Positions 58,682-64,000 of a stretch of DNA of 64,000 nucleotides are shown one piece after another; positions within the stretch are counted from its first letter, which is position 1; every line of letters starts with the position of its first letter. A program made the position numbers and the translations under genes. The notes below the pieces were generated by a model that made no database searches, had not been told where the DNA came from, and saw only the letters and a program-made list of their open reading frames with translations. Source of the DNA: Cokeromyces recurvatus (lineage: Eukaryota; Mucoromycota; Mucoromycetes; Mucorales; Mucoraceae). The stretch spans positions 744,001 through 808,000 of the forward strand of contig NW_026251390.1 of the NCBI RefSeq assembly GCF_025118155.1, given 5' to 3'.

Positions 58682-61119
58682 ATGTGGTTTTTGTACATTA
58701 TTAACAGGGAAAATAATTATCGTGGCTCAGCTTATTTAAGATTATGTCCAAATAAAACCTATACTATTAATAATGGAGGTAAATATATACATGTAAAGAG
58801 TAATGAATATATTAGCTTCTAACAATAAAAGAAAAAAAGTCAATAAATTTACCCTCCATGTGGGTCCAATGTCAGAAGAGCAAGTGGTAATGATTTACAA
58901 TATAATTCTGGGTTATTATTTCGTACATGTTTTTCTTTTCTTTCTTACAGTATTATTATAGAAAAATGTTCGATTCCAGCCTACGATTCGCTTAACTACG
59001 ACTCTTACAGATATGACAGTGGATGATGAATTAGTAACAACAGAAAAATATTTACTTGATCAACATTTAATTCACAATGCTCACAGCAATGATCAATTTC
59101 GGTAGCATTACATTGAAAATAGATTTTTTTTTATTTCATGATATAAACTTCTTTTTGATAGTTTACAATGGGAAGAATTGAATATATATCACTCTAAATC
59201 GGATAACGAATCAAGTTATGAACAACTCATCAAGAAAGGGCAAAAATATGGTATATATTTATAATGGAATATCTTTTATAACTTTTATCTAAAGGAGAAA
59301 TTTTCTTTCTTTTAAAAGGTTTTCATGTTGTGAAGCAAGTTAAAGAAAAGGAAACAACCCATTTTTATTTATCTCAATCTAATCAAATGGCATCTATTGA
59401 AGTATCAAAATATTTACTAGCTGCACTCGTTATGCAAATACCTTTTATAACAGAAGAGTGGATTGACAATATGACACATACACATGATAAAGGATTTGAT
59501 TTGCATGCATTCAATAATAGCCAACCTATTATTGTAGAAAGATATGGTCCTCTTCAAAGATCTGCTGTTTTCGGTCCTGATAAAAGAAGAAAAACCTTAT
59601 TTCGAAATTTGCACTTTTGGTTCTTTGATGAGAACCAATTTAAGGACAAAAAATATTTTATTGAACGTGCTGGTGGTAAAGCAAGTCTTCATACGTTTGA
59701 AGAAGCACTAGAATCAACAATTCATCCTGGGATTTTATTTGTTCAAGTTCCTTATGAAACAGAAGCATGGGTGCCGGTAGAAGAGAGATTTTGTCTAGAG
59801 TAAAAAAAGAAAAAGAAAGCGTTTTACATAATACAAAATAACTTACTGCCTCTTATATATAAATATATATATTTATAGACAAGATGCAACAAGATGTATT
59901 ATTGATTTTGAAATATTTTTTAGTATCATTTATTGTTCAACTAACTTCATGTGTAACCCCAGTGCCAACTTGAAAGATCATATATCGCCCGATGATCCAA
60001 TTTATGAATCATTGCCCACAATGTATCCAACCATGCCAACAAGTTCTCTTCGTCCAGTTAAGGTTGAAGCTATGGTATCAAACTCTTTAGCAGATACTTT
60101 ACCGATAAATGATAATGATCTTGACATTAAAATCAAAGAGGAACCTATTCCACTCGAGTTGTCCCTTTATCATGATAATCATTTGACAATAGACGAAAAG
60201 CACTCCTTAACACTCAAATCTTTTATAGAAGAAGAAGATCCAACACTCAATTATAGTATTCATGATGATGTTGGACCTAATACATTGGATGACATCGAGC
60301 TTCCCTCTAATATGAATGACATGAGTGACTTCTTTAATGAAATGCTACCTATTCTAAATAATCCATCCAAAAAGAAAATTCAAAAAGATACAGAAAATCA
60401 AAGACGGGAAGAAGAAGAGGAAAGACAACAACTCCGTCAACAAGAAGAGAAAATGAAACGACAAGAGGACATGATGCGCCAACAACAACAAGAAGAAGAA
60501 GAAATGGCAAAAGCAGAACAAAGACGTAAACGTGAGCGTCAAGTTCAAGAAAGAGAACGAGAACGAGAAAATGAGCAAGTGAAGCGACAAAGGTTAGAAG
60601 TTGAATTGCAACATCAAGAACAAGAAGTTAGTTATTTAAAGAAAGAAGAAGTTCATGAAACATATACAGAACCTATAATTCAAAACGATACCCTAAATAA
60701 TGAATTAAGCACAGACAATAACCAAGGGAAATTTACTAAAGTTGTATTTGCATCATTAGTTGTTAAATCGAGGCCACCACAACGACAGCTACAGTTAGAA
60801 CAGAGTACAGGCATTAACTATAAAAGATTTAAAAAAGTACGTCCACTTCAATCAGCAAATATAACTGATGTTATTCGATTAACTGCGAACCATAATGACC
60901 GAGGTGACAACTGTTTTTTTTTTTTTTTTTTTTTTTTTACATTTTTTATATTATTTGTAAACTTATTTTTTTTTTTTTTCACTTTTATTAGTGCATGATC
61001 ATAGAGCAAATCAACACCAACACACTCCTATACCAGCAGTAAGAGTTCAAGATACAAATGAATTAGACCCAGATATCGCTATTCGTCCAGTAATTATTAG
61101 GAAAAGAACGATAAGATAA
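58682..61119 (+). CDS. NBS1: NBS1/nibrin-like MRN complex subunit
   Basis: A multi-exon gene of about 600 residues or more. The N-terminus MWFLYIINRENNYRGSAYLR and LCPNKTYTI starts a degenerate FHA domain (KFTLHVGPMSEEQ, VRFQPTIRLTTTLTD). A BRCT-like domain follows (FHVVKQVKEKETTHFYLSQS, KYLLAALVMQIPFITEEWID), then a second (TLFRNLHFWFFDENQF, YFIERAGGKASLHTFEEAL). An acidic linker and a long Gln/Glu/Arg coiled stretch lead to INYKRFKKVRP, which matches the KxFKKF-type Mre11-binding motif of nibrin. The complex senses and processes double-strand breaks. The FHA signature Arg/Gly-Arg is not obvious, and I do not see the C-terminal ATM-binding EExxxDDL motif. The last intron carries an 18-T run. 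Xrs2-type nomenclature would be equivalent. Confidence 0.8.
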
Positions 61120-61445
61120 TATAGTTTACTGAGAGGAGAAAATTATTGAAAATGGAGCTTTTTTTTTTTCTTTTTTTCTAGCTTCATTTATTATACGTAT
61201 TCAATTGTAAGTTATGCCTTAAAACGATATATATTTATTGATTTCCTAGTTATGCATTATGATGTCTCTAATAATGTAATAATAGTACACCAAAAAAAAA
61301 AATCTTACTCCCCTTCCTCCCTCATTAAGTTATATGTAATATTTCATCTTAATAATACCATGAATAATGGAAGTAAATAATATACATATTACATCTAATA
61401 AACAAATTTATAATAAATGACTCGATTTTCGTATTACAACATAAT
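61120..61445. other. Convergent 3' intergenic region
   Basis: About 326 bases between the NBS1 stop and the stop of the next minus-strand gene. AT-rich with a short A-run; nothing else seen. Confidence 0.55.
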
Positions 61446-62050
61446 TTAATCTTTCTTTGCTTGTTGCTGTCCTTGCTTCAAAAATGCCTTTACTTGGCTT
61501 GCAGTAGCTGTGTACCAGGCATATAAAACAAAAGCTTGAATACCATGAAAAGCTGATAAAGCCCAACTTGTTTGAACTGTAAGAGGGCCCTCATTACGTA
61601 ATTGAAATATAACTAAACTCATAATCATGTGATAGAATAAGAATCCACAAGCTATACATATAAACATTATTATTATTTCCCATATATTTATGTATATGTA
61701 TATGTATATAATATATACTAATATAGTGTTGTTTCTTTTACCTGCACCGCGTTTACAAGGTAACATATTTGGCATATTACGACATAATAAGCTAATGATG
61801 GCAATGGAAGCAACAGAAGCACCATAAAATCGAAGTAGTAAAATATGAGTTGCATCAAAGTTTTGGGCAATAAAAAAGTTGGCAGTAAATGGAAGAAGTA
61901 AAAGTTGAATTGCAATTACGGCTTGAATGAAGCCATGCTGTGTATTGTTAAAGAAAAATATATACATATATATAAATACATTAACTTTAATGCTCTATAT
62001 ACATACAATCAAAAACCTACAGCAGTAAAGATGGCATTAAGTGCAGACAT
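61446..62050 (-). CDS. Four-helix membrane protein, unknown
   Basis: Three exons (start 62050; the first encodes MSALNAIFTA, then HGFIQAVIAIQLLLLPFTAN onward, then ACGFLFYHMIMSLVIFQLRN onward) give about 150 residues. Four hydrophobic helices: FIQAVIAIQLLLLPF, ILLLRFYGASVASIAIISLL, CGFLFYHMIMSLVIFQL and AFHGIQAFVLYAWYTA. The tail is basic and Gln/Lys-rich (KQGQQQAKKD). I do not recognise a named family; small fungal proteins of this shape are usually annotated as conserved hypothetical. The intron after the first exon contains TA-rich repeats, as does the second. Confidence 0.7.
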
Positions 62051-62174
62051 TGCTTTTTAGATTTATTACTGTAAAAGAAATGTACATCATTGTTTATTTT
62101 GGACTCTTTTTTTATTTTTTATTATTTTGACAATATGTCCATTAGTTGGGCTAATCCATTATTTGGGGAAGCCG

Positions 62175-64000
62175 TCACACATTTAATAGACCTCTCTTCG
62201 TTGTTCCTTCAAATACCTGATTTAAAAATTTGTTTTTGTTCAAAACACGTAAAGCATATTCAGGAGATAATTTCGAATTTGATTTCTTATGAAGAAAAGT
62301 AAGCAACTCTTCTTCTTTGTTGTCTTCTTTTGATGATTGAAGCTCTAACTCCTTTTCTTCTATCTTTGTCAAGCTGTCCTGTTCTTTCTTAATTGAGCGG
62401 TCAATATCACGGATCGTACGACGTAATGAATACATAGTAAATTCACTATAGAATAAAAATGCATGTGTTAATATACATGTATATGAAGAGAAAGATAAAG
62501 GCATAAGTATACCCTCTATTGTATTTGTTGTGGCTTGCGGGCTTTTTAAGTTGTGATTCTAAATTATTAAATTGTGATTCCAAATTTTTAAGCATTTCTT
62601 CTGTATCGGCTGTCCTATCCATTAGCTCTTCGCCTTGGAATATAAGTTCATCTTCTAAATGTACATCCTTAAGAGGCTCTTCAAAATTATTAATCTCAAG
62701 ATAGGACCCAATTATGTCTTTTTTCGAAGAGTCTATATTTAAAGTAAAAAGGAAAAGAGGGATCATTTAGTGCTACTTGTGCTTTTTAATATAATTACTA
62801 TATTACATTTATCAAGAGTATTGCATAGATTTTCAGTTGATTCTTTAATAAGTGGTAAAGTAACATATAATTTTTCCGCTTCTTCATTTAATGAATTTGT
62901 CATAGTTGATATATCTTTAGCATCAGATAATTTCCAGATAAACTCTGTGTTATCAAAGTAAGACGTATCTTTTAGAGCATATGAAGTCCTTGATTGAAGT
63001 TTAATTTCATCTCTGATATCAATTAATAAGTTACATGTCTGTTATTCAAAAATATATTAGTTATTAGAAAGAAAAGGAAAAAAAGTACTTATATATCCTA
63101 CCGATTCAACATCTTCACGTGTGCCAAGATAATATTCCTCTATTTCTTTAGCCATGCCTGTGAGTTCAGGATCTCTATTATAATGTATTTGCTCTCTATC
63201 CTGTCTGTTACTCAGAGCGATAATTAAATCAGGTCTCATAGCTGCAAGTCTTTCTGCTTCGAGTTTTTCTGCTTTAAGTCGTTCTTCCTCTGCAATACGC
63301 TTTTCTTCTTCGATACGCTTTTCCTCTGCAAGTCGTCTCTCTTCCTCAATACGCTTTTCTTCTGCAATACGCTTTTCTTCTTCAATGCGCTTTTCTTCTT
63401 CAATGCGCTTCTCTTCTTCGATGCGCTTTTCTTCTTCTATGCGCTTTTCTTCTACAATACGATTTTCCTCTGCAAGTTGTCTCTCTTCTTTAATACATTT
63501 TTCTTCATCCTTATCAGACTTAGCTTCATCTTGGGTATCTTCCTCTTCTGCAGACTCCGTATATATCTCACTGTTTTCATCATCTTCAGATGATGTAGTC
63601 GTTTGTTCTTCTTTTTCAATATGAACATAACTTGATGTAGTTGCATCGTCATGAAGACTACTGTTAGTACTGTTTGTTTTGGAAGTATCACTACTCGTGC
63701 TATGATCCTCAAATGGCTTGTTTAATGATAATTTAAGGTCCAACTCTTTTTCATCAAAATCATCATCTACCCTCTCTTCTTGCTTGAAGGACTTTATTTC
63801 ACTGGATTGTTGTGATTGCTTTGTTGTTGGTATAGCTGTAGTCTCATTTTGAGGAATAGTGGCTTCCTTCGAATTTTCTACGTCTTTACTTGTGTCCTTT
63901 GTTGTAAAAACATCATTTGAAGGTGATGAGGTACCTCCGAATGATGTACTTCCAAAGGGCATTTTAGGGTTGTAAGCTACATTCTTAAAGCCACCAAATG
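62175..64000 (-). CDS. NUP159: NUP159/NUP214-type nucleoporin, C-terminal half (5' partial)
   Basis: Enters from the right edge. It starts with FG-type repeats (FGGFKNVAYNPKMPFGSTSF, GGTSSP), then a Ser/Thr/Asp-rich disordered region. A striking array of (EEKRIEEEKRI)-like heptads around 63300-63470 precedes LAAMRPDLIIALSNRQDREQ and helical coiled coil (CNLLIDIRDEIKLQ, TNSLNEEAEKLYVTLPLIKE, LKNLESQFNNLESQLKK, SLRRTIRDIDRSIKKEQDSL). It ends KFLNQVFEGTTKRGLLNV. FG repeats followed by a C-terminal coiled coil is the layout of yeast Nup159 (human NUP214), which sits on the cytoplasmic face of the pore with Nup82 and Dbp5. The beta-propeller lies outside the window. Nup159 is the best fit; other FG-coiled-coil nucleoporins are possible. 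Confidence 0.62.

Noticed and set aside
63300..63470. Possible minisatellite in the nucleoporin gene
   Set aside because: The repetition encodes in-frame Glu/Lys/Arg heptads of a coiled coil and is best described as part of the protein.
1..64000. CRISPR arrays, rRNA, tRNA genes
   Set aside because: No regularly spaced repeats with spacers and no recognisable rRNA or tRNA consensus were found on reading; an automated RNA search was not possible.

Overview
The window is nuclear DNA of an early-diverging filamentous fungus, most likely Mucorales (Mucoromycota). Pointers are the very AT-rich intergenic DNA, short GT-AG introns of about 50-90 nt in almost every gene, long A/T homopolymers, a type III glutamine synthetase, a Lrg1-like LIM-RhoGAP and decayed TnpB/Fanzor-type elements. 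The species cannot be named from sequence alone.

Layout, left arm (1-27 kb): a dense gene block. It holds the 3' end of an ELG1/ATAD5 clamp unloader, LRG1-like LIM-RhoGAP, an NTF2/SnoaL-like protein, a 101-residue unknown, a 555-residue Q-rich nuclear-looking unknown, OST2/DAD1, a spliced but broken Fanzor-type nuclease gene, an ANCHR-like zinc-finger protein, VPS27 (ESCRT-0), a DUF202 membrane protein, an EEF1AKMT4-like methyltransferase, a T4-phage-like ATP DNA ligase with a mitochondrial-looking leader, RRP8, a CCDC43 homolog and glutamine synthetase III.

Middle (27-38.5 kb): a gene-poor transposon graveyard. It has two DDE (IS630/Tc1/mariner) relics, a MITE-like element, a 65-nt poly(A) tract, and an inverted pair of ~605-bp repeats flanking ~2.8 kb that contains an intact but unrecognised 199-codon ORF. 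A third copy of the repeat lies at 49.9 kb, exactly at the breakpoint of a second Fanzor relic.

Right arm (38.6-64 kb): genes again. These are a UPF0658-type Golgi membrane protein, SRRM1-like PWI splicing factor, an SDR, ATG11/RB1CC1-like autophagy scaffold, VPS37 (ESCRT-I), then a second transposon patch (49.5-51.2 kb), CaM-kinase-like CMK, COQ3, dynein intermediate chain, NBS1/nibrin, a four-helix membrane protein, and the C-terminal half of a NUP159/NUP214-type nucleoporin running off the end.

The genes are mostly housekeeping and do not form an operon-like pathway. Recurrent themes are ESCRT/endosome sorting (ANCHR-like, VPS27, VPS37), genome maintenance (ELG1, NBS1, DNA ligase) and methyltransferases (EEF1AKMT4-like, RRP8, COQ3). 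The most unusual items are the two Fanzor fossils, the mosaic inverted repeats, the phage-like ligase and GSIII. Exon boundaries are my own GT-AG models, checked for frame by hand.
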